Part shown: piece after piece, positions 24,801-33,097 of the stretch
Layout: every line of letters begins with the position of its first letter
How positions within the stretch are numbered: position 1 is the stretch's first letter
Origin: a virus
IMG/VR virus record: IMGVR_UViG_3300049046_000072
Location: 1-39,611 of that record
Length of the DNA: 39,611 nt
Direction: 5' to 3' (one strand)
The notes under the pieces: generated by a model
Database searches by the model: none
Seen by the model: the letters and a program-made list of their open reading frames with translations, nothing else
Told to the model about the DNA's origin: nothing
Translations under genes and position numbers: made by a program

Positions 24801-27353
24801 GCCGGAATTTATCTTGGTCCAGATGAATGTATAAACATGGGCTTTCCAGGAGACTCAAGGTGCTTGCTAGGCGAATCAGTACCAGCTTCACCAGCTTCAG
24901 CAGATACCTTAGTGTTCTATGATCCAAATGAATACAGCTCAGGGCGACTTGGCATTTCTACATCAACGCCAAAGTGGTCACTTAACATCGCTTCTTCTAC
25001 ACGCTCTCAGCTCACGCTTTCAGACGGCTCAACAGGACATATTTCATTCAGAAATATAAATAATAACTTCTACCTCGCTACTTCGTCTCCGACAACATTC
25101 GCAACCTCAACCAAAAATATATTCTCTATCAGCTCGAACGGAACGCCAGCGTTTCCATACCTTGCGTCTTGTAACACGATAGATACGGATTCAAGCGGAA
25201 ACCTTACGTGCGGAACTGATGAAGGCGGCACAGGCGCAACTTTCGGCCAAGCATGGGAGATAGTCTCAGGCACATACCTTGCCGCAACTTCGTCATGGCC
25301 TATCCTTATCAACAACGCTACATCTACGGTAACAAATCTGCAGGTTGTTAACGGAACTACGACCAACGCCACGACAACCAACCTCACCATTTCGTCTCTC
25401 ACCTCGGAACTTCTTAAAGTTGACGGAAGCGGAAAGGTGCTTGAAGCAGTATCGGGAACAGATTACTCGAACTTCGGTGCATCAGTTGGGCCAACAGAGC
25501 TTGCCTCGGCAGACTTCGGAGATTTCACATGTAATGGCACGATCTGTACCCTCGATGCAACCTACCTTACGACCGTGGACATCTCAGCAAACACAAACCT
25601 CACTGCGGGCGATAATCTTACTCTTACGAATGACGACATAGACCTTGATGCTACTTTGACGAACATGACGGCGGCAACGTTCTCAGGACTCGTAACGGCA
25701 GGAAACTTCTTGGCGATAGGTTCTTCGACTTTACAGAACTTCACGGGAATAAACTCCACGACCTCGAACGCAACCTCAACTAACCTCTATGTATCAGGAC
25801 AAACCCGACTTGCTTCGCTTAACGGGATATTAAAGGGAAGCACGGGAGTGGTGGGAACTGCGGCCAATGGCACGGACTATACGCTTATTACAGCCACAAC
25901 ATGTAGCGGCTCAGACAAAGTATCGGCCATTTCAGCAGATGGAACGGTAACATGTTCTGCGGATCAGACTGGCGTCGGTGGTGCTTCATTCGGTCAGGCT
26001 TGGGAAATGGCAGGTTCAAATACCTATCTTGCGCCGACAACCTCTGTACCGATTCTCGTAAATAATTCAACTTCAACCATTACTAACCTCACGACTGTAA
26101 ATTCAACCTCTACTTCTGCAACGACTACAAACCTCGCTATCACTTCGCTTACTTCAGAACTTCTCAAAGTAAACGCAAGCGGACTGGTTCAAGAGGCGGT
26201 GGCGGATACTGATTATCAAGTACCACTTACTTTTGGAGATGGGCTTACTCGCACGGCAAATGATATAGACGTTGATACTGTTCAGAATATCGCTAAACTT
26301 TCCAACCTTACCTCAAACGGATTTGTTAAGACTTCGGGTGGAGACGGCACGCTTTCAGTAGACACCAATACATACTTAACAGGAAACCAGACAATCACTC
26401 TCTCCGGTGTCATATCAGGTTCGGGTGCGACAAGCATAACCACGGCATACTCCGGCGTCGATCCACGGGGCTGGAATGTGGTAAACGGTGCGCTCACTCC
26501 TACAACAACGACTTACGGCATACTGGTCAACAACGCATCGTCTACGATACGAGCTTTGGACATGGTTAACTCCACAAGCACTAATGCCACATCTACTAAC
26601 CTAAGTATCAGTGGCCAGCTTGACGTGGACACGCTCACATCAGCCCTTACGCTCACGGGTGCATCGGGAATTTTCGCAGAGTATGCAGGGACTTCATGTA
26701 CTAACCAATTTGTCCGTTCACTATCTGCATTAGGCGTAGCAACATGTGCGACTGTAGGAACGGCAGACGTTGCAGGTCTTGACGTATCAGATGACCTTAA
26801 CCTCACGGCGGGAACGAATATCACCTTAACGGGAGACGACCTTTCTGTAGATGACGTATTCATTCTAAACACGGGCGATACAGGAACGGGGATATACGAC
26901 TTCGGTGGGGCTACGTCATTTGAAATCCCTAACGGCGGGCCGACTGTAGACACAACTGGTGAAATTGGAGTAGATACCACATCGGATCAATTCCTGTATT
27001 TCGGAGCTTCAACTAAGAGGGTTATACAGCCATTCGATAACCTTGGATTTGCTTATGCAACTACTTCATGGGCGGGAACTACCACACTACGAATTGGTCC
27101 TGCACCTGCGGCTATAACGGTCCAACATGCCTACTGTGAGACAAATACGGGAACTGTTGGGGTTTCTCTCTATGACGGCACGAACAGGGCGTTGTACATG
27201 CCGACGGCTTCAACGACGATTAACAAGTTCAACTATACAGCAAGCAATAACAGCTTTACTGCAGGGGAAACAATGCGAGTGGATATAGGAACTCCGGCAT
27301 CCTCGCCAACACAGCTATCATGCCGATTCATGTACACCTATGACGCAGATTAA
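21810..27353 (+). CDS. Giant repeat adhesin/tail-fibre-like protein with Sec signal peptide
   Basis: 1847 residues from the ATG at 21810, two bases after the collagen gene; upstream in-frame ATGs lie inside that gene. Residues 1-20 are a textbook Sec signal (MKK, hydrophobic LLITLIAFLIPLG, ASA then Q). The rest is Thr/Ser/Asn-rich beta repeats. A block containing TTTNATTTNLTISSLTSELLKV, VLEAVADTDYQVPLTFGDGL and LSGVVSGSGATSIT recurs near residues 460, 1185 and 1435 at decreasing length, separated by GQAWE-type and FTCNGTxC-type motifs. The C-terminal ~130 residues form a distinct beta domain with two Cys. A signal peptide on a phage fibre is odd, so it may be displayed on the host or acquired. 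Confidence 0.78.
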   Translation: MKKLLITLIAFLIPLGASAQLTVTQGGTGLNTSSPYTFIMGNNPLRLIASSSPTAGWFTATDTTATSTFPNLHILTNLFKLGNSGCAEWSGGYLTATGISCGTGSGFSTTSSNYWASQGLGFSTTSATYFVHSSTTIPKLYSSNTFTNNNTFNAQVNIANDTALEFAGGGGGNASQVKTGSDGSWLWDTGGNENFRVDLGDASGSNFFDFTNSSFANSVIKFYSDGQVLVTGSTSLRNFTGINATTTNATSTNLYVTNTVRGAGLTSCSGSSDKLIWNSSTGQFGCGADAGAGGGITALYAQYSNAQTGSSQVFATSTDTNVTLTIGSSGDTHTFTPGWTGTLAASRGGTSISNPSAASVLVGSYAGGGWQQIATSSLGLKTTNVAEGTNLYYTDARVLTYLDTLPKGYYYSTTSQDYYNSQYRDWQVNSFGALVPTSTRGVYMTASSTIQNLNTINGTTTNATTTNLTISSLTSELLKVDGNGKVLEAVADTDYQVPLTFGDGLTRTANDIDFDGGATPSGDLGGTWASPSVTDDSHAHTGATLSGIDVSADTNLTAGTGITLTNDDLSIDTSQNIATLSNLTSNGFVKTSGGNGTLSVDTNTYLTGNQTITLSGVVSGSGATSITTSYSGVDPRAWNVVGGALTPTTTTYGILVNNASSTITNLDSINSTSTNATSTTLYVSGQTRLASLTGLLKASTGVVTTAVSGTDYSNFGSSVGPTELQSTDFGDFTCNGTTCSLDTTYALASRNINTTYPLQGGGNLTSDRTFSLAFGTTTDNTWSGANMFTNATNTIVNLTTSLGTTTHSTSTSLFATTASTSVLYGAGLADCDTGASSKLLWDATTGKFSCGTDQTGGGASFGQSWEIANGALSPTTTLGIGVYASSTIGAGTRATGLTISGGATTTGPAVFQEGIYDNYGYILSSDALPTIELFETDSGESGTLVMSGGNLQINAGTQSDDYIRFMDDIELNGVSIVGSLLPLTGDSFNLGSELTPWAGIYLGPDECINMGFPGDSRCLLGESVPASPASADTLVFYDPNEYSSGRLGISTSTPKWSLNIASSTRSQLTLSDGSTGHISFRNINNNFYLATSSPTTFATSTKNIFSISSNGTPAFPYLASCNTIDTDSSGNLTCGTDEGGTGATFGQAWEIVSGTYLAATSSWPILINNATSTVTNLQVVNGTTTNATTTNLTISSLTSELLKVDGSGKVLEAVSGTDYSNFGASVGPTELASADFGDFTCNGTICTLDATYLTTVDISANTNLTAGDNLTLTNDDIDLDATLTNMTAATFSGLVTAGNFLAIGSSTLQNFTGINSTTSNATSTNLYVSGQTRLASLNGILKGSTGVVGTAANGTDYTLITATTCSGSDKVSAISADGTVTCSADQTGVGGASFGQAWEMAGSNTYLAPTTSVPILVNNSTSTITNLTTVNSTSTSATTTNLAITSLTSELLKVNASGLVQEAVADTDYQVPLTFGDGLTRTANDIDVDTVQNIAKLSNLTSNGFVKTSGGDGTLSVDTNTYLTGNQTITLSGVISGSGATSITTAYSGVDPRGWNVVNGALTPTTTTYGILVNNASSTIRALDMVNSTSTNATSTNLSISGQLDVDTLTSALTLTGASGIFAEYAGTSCTNQFVRSLSALGVATCATVGTADVAGLDVSDDLNLTAGTNITLTGDDLSVDDVFILNTGDTGTGIYDFGGATSFEIPNGGPTVDTTGEIGVDTTSDQFLYFGASTKRVIQPFDNLGFAYATTSWAGTTTLRIGPAPAAITVQHAYCETNTGTVGVSLYDGTNRALYMPTASTTINKFNYTASNNSFTAGETMRVDIGTPASSPTQLSCRFMYTYDAD

Positions 27354-27364
27354 TAACAAAATAT

Positions 27365-27745
27365 ATGACTTATAGATACGACAACGTAAAAATTGACGAC
27401 TTGGCGATAGTAGCCACGAGGATCAGCAGGTTAATCGGAATCATGCCTACTGGTCTTAATGATTCTGGAGATTCAACAGAAATAATGTTCTCAATTGAGC
27501 TTACAACCGAGCAAAAAACAGCGCTCGATGCTTTCATGGCAGGAACAAACTTAGACCTACTTCCACCAACTACTAATACGGCCTATGCCATAAACGATAT
27601 AGAGGCTGTGAAAAGCATTACCGGATTAGACTTCGATATCTACCCTACGAAAACAGGATTAGTGATTCAATTTACTAAAGTTCTAACAACTCAGGAAAAA
27701 AACGCTTTCCGTAATGCGGTGGGAAGCCAACTGGTTCAATTGTAA
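27365..27745 (+). CDS. Hypothetical protein between fibre and methyltransferase genes
   Basis: 126 residues. Two halves share the pattern L-T-T-(E/Q)-(Q/E)-K-x-A: LTTEQKTALDAF and LTTQEKNAFRNAV, hinting at an internal duplication. No motif I can name. Starts 11 bases after the giant gene. May be a fibre chaperone or trimer cap, but this is a guess from position only. Confidence 0.65.
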   Translation: MTYRYDNVKIDDLAIVATRISRLIGIMPTGLNDSGDSTEIMFSIELTTEQKTALDAFMAGTNLDLLPPTTNTAYAINDIEAVKSITGLDFDIYPTKTGLVIQFTKVLTTQEKNAFRNAVGSQLVQL

Positions 27746-27753
27746 CAAAGCTC

Positions 27754-28785
27754 ATGGAGAAATTCGATCAGAAATACTTTGAGGATATATGGGGAACGGT
27801 GCATAGGCACGATTATTGCGAATCGTTGGCGGACTCTCTAATTGAAAAATACGGCAAGGTCAGGTTTTTGGATATCGGAACGGGCTGCGGCGAACTGGTG
27901 CGTGTCCTTAGGGAAAAAGGCTGCATTGCTTATGGCATGGATATATCAGAATACGCCGTAGCAAACTCTCATGGAAATGTGGTGCTAGGTTCGGTTACAG
28001 ACATTCCTTTCAAGGACAATTCATTCGATGTGGTTCACTCTCAGGGGCTTTGGGAATATGTGAAAGAAGAGGATATAGAGAAAGCCTGGATGGAATGCAA
28101 CCGAGTGGGAAAGATTCAGGTACACAACATAGACACGACAGGAAGCGTTGTGGGCGAAGAGGGCTTTGTGACCAACAGGACAAAGGAGTGGTGGGATGAA
28201 AAACTGAAACTGCCGAAAGTGCTCGTAACGTGTCCTACCTATGACGGCAAGGCATACTGCTTTGATGAATGGGTGAAAATGGCAAAGAGCTTAACGTACC
28301 CAAACTACGATATTTTTGTTGTCGATAACTCGAAGACCGAGGATTTCTATAACAAATACAAAGACCAGATTCCGATGGCTCGCAAGACTTTTAGGCCTGA
28401 TGAAAAAGACGATGGTATGTATCGGGTTTGTCAGTCTATGGCCGAAGTTCAGAAGTATTTTGTGAAGGGAAACTATACCCACTGGATGAATATTGAAGCC
28501 GACAACATCCCACCAGCAAATATTATTGAAACTCTTATGAAGTACTCAGGCGGTGATGCCGACTGGGTATCTCATGGCTATCCTGCACTGCCTGGAAGCC
28601 AAACCATCGTACAGGGGATCGGCTGTTCTCTTTTGTCTCGCCGATTGATGACTGACTTTGATTGGTCGAACACTTCAATTGCCGATGATTCGCCAGATGC
28701 GGAACTTTGGAACTGGGTAAAAGGTCGTGGCGGGTACAAAACCTGTGAGCTTTGGTACATCACAGACGTAAAACACCTCAAATAA
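27754..28785 (+). CDS. SAM methyltransferase - glycosyltransferase fusion
   Basis: 343 residues. Residues 1-150 are a class I methyltransferase: FLDIGTGCGE at 38-47 (motif I), GMDISEYAV, and a SFDVVHSQG motif. Residues about 155-343 form a GT-A/GT2-type fold: VLVTCPTYDG start, YPNYDIFVVDNS, and IEADNIPP near 246 as a DXD variant. Two catalytic domains in one chain, lying among fibre genes, suggest combined sugar/methyl modification of a surface structure or fibre. Whether both are active is unknown. Confidence 0.78.
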   Translation: MEKFDQKYFEDIWGTVHRHDYCESLADSLIEKYGKVRFLDIGTGCGELVRVLREKGCIAYGMDISEYAVANSHGNVVLGSVTDIPFKDNSFDVVHSQGLWEYVKEEDIEKAWMECNRVGKIQVHNIDTTGSVVGEEGFVTNRTKEWWDEKLKLPKVLVTCPTYDGKAYCFDEWVKMAKSLTYPNYDIFVVDNSKTEDFYNKYKDQIPMARKTFRPDEKDDGMYRVCQSMAEVQKYFVKGNYTHWMNIEADNIPPANIIETLMKYSGGDADWVSHGYPALPGSQTIVQGIGCSLLSRRLMTDFDWSNTSIADDSPDAELWNWVKGRGGYKTCELWYITDVKHLK

Positions 28786-28786
28786 T

Positions 28787-30445
28787 ATGGCTCAGATACG
28801 ACAAGAAATAAACTTTGCTGATGGAACTCGCTTATCTTCATCTGGTGCTGTATGGAATGGTATTGCGACTATAGACACCACAAAATACAACGGTACGGTA
28901 ACCTATTATTTTGAGGTAGTTGCGAAGGTTGATTCAGGAACAGGTACAGTAAAACTGAGGAACATAACCGATGGTACTGATGCGGTTACTATAACTGGCA
29001 TTACTGCTACGGGATACACACTTTATCGTTCTGCGTCTTTTACCCCTACAACTGGTTCAAAACAGTACCAAGTCGGAGTGGGTGGAGGAGGAATAGATGT
29101 CACTTACGTTAAGGCATCCAGAGTGGTTATTATTCAAAACGCTACAACCATTACCAATACCCAGACTCAGATTGAAATAGGTAATGAGGCAACAACTACT
29201 TCTACTACGAACGTACCGACAACCAACCCAAAATATTGGAAATATACTTCCGCCAATTGGGATGGAACAATAACGGCTTACTTTGAAGCCACACTTGCAT
29301 GCAGCTCCTCAAAATCCGCAACTACGGCAGTTCTTCAAACCAGTACTTCTATTACTGCTCCTTCATGGTCTGATGTCGCTTCTTCCACAATAACAACCAC
29401 AACCGCTTATAACTCCTCGTCTTTGGTTCGAAGCGGTGCAATCACTCTTACGGCAGGCAATTGGTATCGTGTTGCATACAAATCAGGTACATCAAAAAGT
29501 GCTGCTTATATTTGGAATGCGAAAATTGTTATTGACCAATATGGAGACTCGGGTGTACCCGCAGTAATGGATAGTTGTACAGGTACTTCTACCTCTAATG
29601 AAAACCAAGATTCTGCCACATATACTCGACGTGGGCAGTCTTTTACAAGCATGGATGGTGTGTTGGATTCTTGTAGTTTTAATCTTGCTAAAGTTGGTTC
29701 TCCGGGTGGAAATGTCACAGCAAGCTTATACGCCCATTCAGGAACTTACGGAACTTCAAGTCTTCCGACTGGTTCACCTCTCGCAACTTCAGATAATGTA
29801 GACGTTTCGACTTTAAGTACATCACAAACCAATCAAACCTTTAACTTTAGTGGTGCTAATAGATACACGTTAGTATCAGGCACTCAATATGTGATAGTTG
29901 TAGATTTTGCTGGGGGAGATTCTAGTAATTATGTTCGTGTTGGTGAAGTTACTGGCGGCCATGGTGGTAATGGCTCTAGGTATTTCTCTCCGACATGGAC
30001 TGTAGAAGCGGGAAGTAGAGATGTTTTGTTTGCTGTTTACACATTACCCTTTACCAAACTCGAACCCCAGTATCTCCTCGCCAATACTCTCTTTACCGCA
30101 GGAACTTCTCTGCAATTATTTCAGACTACCTGGGATTCAACGGAATGGTCTGGTGTAACAAACACGTACTATTTCCAAGCAGAAGCGGCAAATGATTCTA
30201 CTTCCGATGTAACGCTTGAACAGGCAGACGGCGGCGGAACAGTCACAAACTCAACGCTTACAAACATCGACAACGCACAAATCAGTGCGGCTATGACGAT
30301 GCCTGCTAGTGAAAATCTTGACGTTAAGGCAACGACAAACGCAGGTGATATAGCAGCAGCAAGGATCTTGGTTGCAACTGTAGTGGGTGTGGAAGAACCG
30401 GTCGCAACTACCCACGGAGAAGATTACTTTATTATCACAAGCTAA
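28787..30445 (+). CDS. Beta-sandwich tail fibre with inserted anchor-type domain
   Basis: 552 residues, one base after the fusion gene. N- and C-terminal parts contain similar beta-sandwich units (YYFEVVAKVDSGTGTVKLRN, YWKYTSANWDGTITAYFEATL, TYYFQAEAANDSTSDVTLEQ), likely jelly-roll modules. Between them, residues about 275-425 hold a different domain (LDSCSFNLAKVGSPGGNVTAS, YTLVSGTQYVIVVDF) resembling the choice-of-anchor R domain. Expected to be a cell-surface-binding fibre. Confidence 0.7.
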   Translation: MAQIRQEINFADGTRLSSSGAVWNGIATIDTTKYNGTVTYYFEVVAKVDSGTGTVKLRNITDGTDAVTITGITATGYTLYRSASFTPTTGSKQYQVGVGGGGIDVTYVKASRVVIIQNATTITNTQTQIEIGNEATTTSTTNVPTTNPKYWKYTSANWDGTITAYFEATLACSSSKSATTAVLQTSTSITAPSWSDVASSTITTTTAYNSSSLVRSGAITLTAGNWYRVAYKSGTSKSAAYIWNAKIVIDQYGDSGVPAVMDSCTGTSTSNENQDSATYTRRGQSFTSMDGVLDSCSFNLAKVGSPGGNVTASLYAHSGTYGTSSLPTGSPLATSDNVDVSTLSTSQTNQTFNFSGANRYTLVSGTQYVIVVDFAGGDSSNYVRVGEVTGGHGGNGSRYFSPTWTVEAGSRDVLFAVYTLPFTKLEPQYLLANTLFTAGTSLQLFQTTWDSTEWSGVTNTYYFQAEAANDSTSDVTLEQADGGGTVTNSTLTNIDNAQISAAMTMPASENLDVKATTNAGDIAAARILVATVVGVEEPVATTHGEDYFIITS

Positions 30446-30720
30446 TGAAACATTTTCTCAAAATCTTTACAAAAGAGCGAGTCATATTCGGGATACTCAT
30501 GTCTCTTATTGGACTTGCGGGAACTATTTACACTGCTCGAAGCCAAGCGGCCACTAAAACCCAGGAAGATTTAGACGCCTTCAAATCGGCGACTATTGCA
30601 GATATAGGGGAGATCAAGGGAACGGTAAACGAGATGCGAAACCGCCTCGAAGATATCAAGGGAATCAATCAAAACATGGAAAGCAGACTAAACAAATTTA
30701 TAGATGAATACAGAAACTAA
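30445..30720 (+). CDS. Small membrane protein with coiled coil, lysis region
   Basis: 91 residues, start overlapping the previous stop. One transmembrane helix (about residues 13-31: VIFGILMSLIGLAGTIYTA) followed by a Glu/Asp/Asn-rich coiled coil (GEIKGTVNEMRNRLEDIKGINQNMESRLNKF). This plan fits an inner-membrane spanin-like or holin-regulating protein. It immediately precedes the peptidase-like genes. Assignment as spanin is tentative. Confidence 0.62.
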   Translation: MKHFLKIFTKERVIFGILMSLIGLAGTIYTARSQAATKTQEDLDAFKSATIADIGEIKGTVNEMRNRLEDIKGINQNMESRLNKFIDEYRN

Positions 30721-31534
30721 CTATGAGGTAAAGCTCATAAAGGGAAACTTCATATATCCCAATATAACGGAAAACGACTACAGGTTCGGCGTCGTAGCCA
30801 CTCCGGTAATCCGCGAGGACGGCGACTGGCGAGACTATCTCCCGCCCGAAGAATTGCAAAGGCGAAACGGCATAGAATCCTCGGCTTGCTTCGTTGAAGC
30901 CCAGCAGCACATTATCGCCATTATTTTAGAGGAAGAATACGGAATCAAAGACCGCAACTTTTCGGCTAGGTTTAACCTCATGTTTTCTAACCCCTCGCCG
31001 TTCGGGGGATCGCCCATTGCCGCCGCCCAATCGTTTAGGCATGACGGCCTTATACCCGATTCAATGCTTCCGTTTTCGGAAAACATAACATCGTGGGAAG
31101 AATTCAATTCATGGGAAGGGGGAAATGAAAACACCTGCTTGGCGGCAGGGAAGCAATTTTTAAAAAGGTGGGCGCTTAATTGGTATGTCGTATTTGAACG
31201 CCACGAAAATCAGGAAGTGAAGCTCGAGAAACTGAAGAAAGCCCTCAAGTACTCTCCCGTAGCCATAAGCGTACCGGCGTGGTTTTCAAAAGGCGACGTG
31301 TACTTTAGACCTCGCGAAGAAAGGGACAATCACCTCGTAACCTGCGTTCACATGGACGACAACTATCTTTACGTATTCGACACCTATGAGCCTTTCATAA
31401 AGAAGCTCGACAGAAACATCAACCCAGAATTTGCAATAAGGTGGTCAGTGGCCAAGCTCAAGACCGAACAGGCAAGCGAATCCCTCATAACTTTAATTAT
31501 AAATGTATTAAGAAATCTGAAACTAATAGAATGA
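30704..31534 (+). CDS. Papain-like cysteine peptidase-like protein
   Basis: 276 residues overlapping the membrane protein by 17 bases. Cys62 in the context IESSACFVEAQQ, His210 in NHLVTCVH and an Asp near 225 in YVFDTYEPF give the Cys-His-Asp order of papain/C39-like peptidases. No signal peptide. In lysis regions such proteins may cut peptidoglycan peptides or assist entry. Family membership by motif only. Confidence 0.62.
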   Translation: MNTETNYEVKLIKGNFIYPNITENDYRFGVVATPVIREDGDWRDYLPPEELQRRNGIESSACFVEAQQHIIAIILEEEYGIKDRNFSARFNLMFSNPSPFGGSPIAAAQSFRHDGLIPDSMLPFSENITSWEEFNSWEGGNENTCLAAGKQFLKRWALNWYVVFERHENQEVKLEKLKKALKYSPVAISVPAWFSKGDVYFRPREERDNHLVTCVHMDDNYLYVFDTYEPFIKKLDRNINPEFAIRWSVAKLKTEQASESLITLIINVLRNLKLIE

Positions 31535-31989
31535 CAGAATTTTTGAAATTGCTTGAGTGGCTTGGCATAGGGAAAAGGGAACAGCTCTACGTCTACGCAA
31601 AGACGCAACTGGGATTTGAAAAGAAGGGAATACCCGACACAGCCCCGAAAGAAGTTAATTGCGTGGAAGCTCTAAATCAGATCGGCATAGAAGTGTTTGG
31701 TAAGCCTTTCTGCAAGGGTGCTTCTACCATAACCCTTTCCCAGACCTTAAAGTACTCAACCCGATTCGCTAAGGTTACCTATAAAGACGCTTTGCGTGGC
31801 GACATTATCGTATCTCCCACTCAGGGGGCTAACAAAGGACATACGGGAATCATCGGAGATAACGGACAGATTTACTCCAACTCATCTTTAACGGGCAAGT
31901 GGCAAGACCACTGGGACATCGGGGGCTGGTATAAGTACTACGTCTTAGAAAAAGGGCTGTCGATTGAGTTTTATAGAGTTATATTCTAA
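31531..31989 (+). CDS. NlpC/CHAP-like endolysin candidate
   Basis: I take ATG 31531 (ATGA overlap with the previous stop) over 31441, giving 152 residues. Cys44 in EVNCVEALNQIG, a GDIIVSP strand, then His104 in NKGHTGIIGDNGQIYS match a CHAP/NlpC-P60 cysteine hydrolase that cuts peptidoglycan peptide bridges. No signal peptide, so it would need the holin to reach the wall. Best endolysin candidate here. Confidence 0.75.
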   Translation: MTEFLKLLEWLGIGKREQLYVYAKTQLGFEKKGIPDTAPKEVNCVEALNQIGIEVFGKPFCKGASTITLSQTLKYSTRFAKVTYKDALRGDIIVSPTQGANKGHTGIIGDNGQIYSNSSLTGKWQDHWDIGGWYKYYVLEKGLSIEFYRVIF

Positions 31990-32741
31990 TGAGCGACATA
32001 ACACTGTTTGACATAGAAACCGCGCCGTCACTTTACGCCGCGTACGGTGCGCCGTATGACGCCAAGGTTGTGTGGATTGAGCGCGATCCGTACATGACGT
32101 GCTTTGCCTATAAGAAAGTTGGTGAGAAAGGAATTATGTGCAAATCGCTTCGAGACTATCCCTTGTATAAAACCGAGCCTCATAACGATAGGGAACTGGC
32201 CAGGGACTTGCACAAGGTAATGAACGAGGCCAAGATTTTGTGCGCCTACAACGGAAACAGCTTTGACATAAAAATCGCCAACGGCATATTTGCCAAGCAC
32301 GGCTTTCCGGCCATACGCGAGGAAATAACCATTGATCCGTACCGCGAGGGAAAGAAAGTGTTTAACTTCATATCCCATAAATTAGAATACCTTGCGAAAA
32401 TGGCTGGGGTGAAAGGAAAGCAAGAACACGGCGGCGTCATGCAACGGGTGGTTCAAGTAGGAGACAAGGCTTCATGGGAAAAGCACGAGAAATACTGCAT
32501 GCAGGACATCAGAGTTCTTGAAGGGGTGTATTTGTGGATGAGGCCGTGGATGAAAGCTCACCCTAACCTAAACATAACCGCAGGAACGCTAACCAAGTGT
32601 CCGAGGTGTCTTTCAAATGAGTTAATCAAAGACGGGTTTAAATATAAAGTGGGGGGAAGATATCAAAAATACATCTGTAAAGGTTGCGGAAACATTTGCA
32701 ATGCAAGCATTAACTTAATCGAGAAGCCACTTGTAAAATAG
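31989..32741 (+). CDS. DEDD-family 3'-5' exonuclease with C-terminal zinc ribbon
   Basis: 250 residues. DIE at 8-10 (motif I), NGNSFDIKIAN near 88-98 (motif II) and YCMQDIRVLE near 168-177 (YXXXD motif III) identify a DnaQ/RNase D-like fold. C204/C207 and C229/C232 form a zinc ribbon (KCPRCL, CKGCGN). Acts on DNA or RNA 3' ends. An exonuclease inside the lysis operon is an odd location; host-DNA degradation is one explanation. Confidence 0.82.
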   Translation: MSDITLFDIETAPSLYAAYGAPYDAKVVWIERDPYMTCFAYKKVGEKGIMCKSLRDYPLYKTEPHNDRELARDLHKVMNEAKILCAYNGNSFDIKIANGIFAKHGFPAIREEITIDPYREGKKVFNFISHKLEYLAKMAGVKGKQEHGGVMQRVVQVGDKASWEKHEKYCMQDIRVLEGVYLWMRPWMKAHPNLNITAGTLTKCPRCLSNELIKDGFKYKVGGRYQKYICKGCGNICNASINLIEKPLVK

Positions 32742-32742
32742 C

Positions 32743-32769
32743 TTGCATTTTTTATAGAAGGTGTATACT
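32743..32769 (+). promoter_or_regulatory. Promoter (unit 3 of 3)
   Basis: -35 TTGCAT (32743-32748), 15-bp spacer (16 if CTTGCA is used) and -10 TATACT (32764-32769). The terminator hairpin follows 24 bases later. It would drive the holin-like gene and the downstream lysis gene independently of the long operon. Confidence 0.55.
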
Positions 32770-32793
32770 TAATGTAACAAATTAATCACCAAT

Positions 32794-32819
32794 GGACGCC
32801 ATTTTCGGCGTCCTTTTTT
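32794..32819 (+). terminator. Terminator hairpin, unit 3 of 3
   Basis: GGACGCC/GGCGTCC, loop ATTTTC, then six T. Preceded by CACCAATG as in unit 1. The ATG at 32792 opens a frame (MDAIFGVLFYLY...) of about 37 codons that runs past the hairpin and overlaps the holin-like gene in another frame. Same architecture as units 1 and 2. Confidence 0.85.
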
Positions 32820-32825
32820 ATTTAT

Positions 32826-33002
32826 ATGTCACAAGAATACATCGCATCACTCGTAGTCATTATCTCAAGCATTCTCGCTCTCCTCAAAATCCCGATCGGG
32901 ACTGAGGAGATAACCGCAGTCGTTACGGGTGCGGCGGCTCTCTACGTGATTTACCGCAAGGTTACTAAGGGGGAAATTACGGTGTTGGGCCAGCGGAAAT
33001 AG
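32826..33002 (+). CDS. Holin-like small membrane protein (58 aa)
   Basis: Two hydrophobic stretches (about 5-22 IASLVVIISSILALLKIP and 30-43 TAVVTGAAALYVIYR) and a KGEITVLGQRK basic tail, a pattern common to small phage holins. It lies between the endolysin-containing operon and a lysozyme-like gene, and starts 7 bases after terminator unit 3. Expected to form lesions that release lysins. Confidence 0.7.
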   Translation: MSQEYIASLVVIISSILALLKIPIGTEEITAVVTGAAALYVIYRKVTKGEITVLGQRK

Positions 33003-33006
33003 CAGT

Positions 33007-33042
33007 CCTGCAACCCTTTTAGTCGAAGGGAAAACGGGCAGG
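33007..33042 (+). promoter_or_regulatory. Two-tier hairpin between holin-like and transglycosylase-like genes
   Basis: Outer stem CCTGC/GCAGG and inner stem CCCTT/AAGGG enclose a TTAGTCG loop. No T-run follows, so an RNA processing or translational site is more likely than a terminator. TTAGTCGAAG recurs at 33792-33801. Confidence 0.4.
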
Positions 33043-33097
33043 TGAGAAGTGGCGGATCGACTTAATTTAGAAGCATATCGAAATATTACTTTGTGCG

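Noticed and set aside
21810-27353. Diversity-generating retroelement target
   Set aside because: No reverse transcriptase or template repeat was found; repeats are whole-domain copies.
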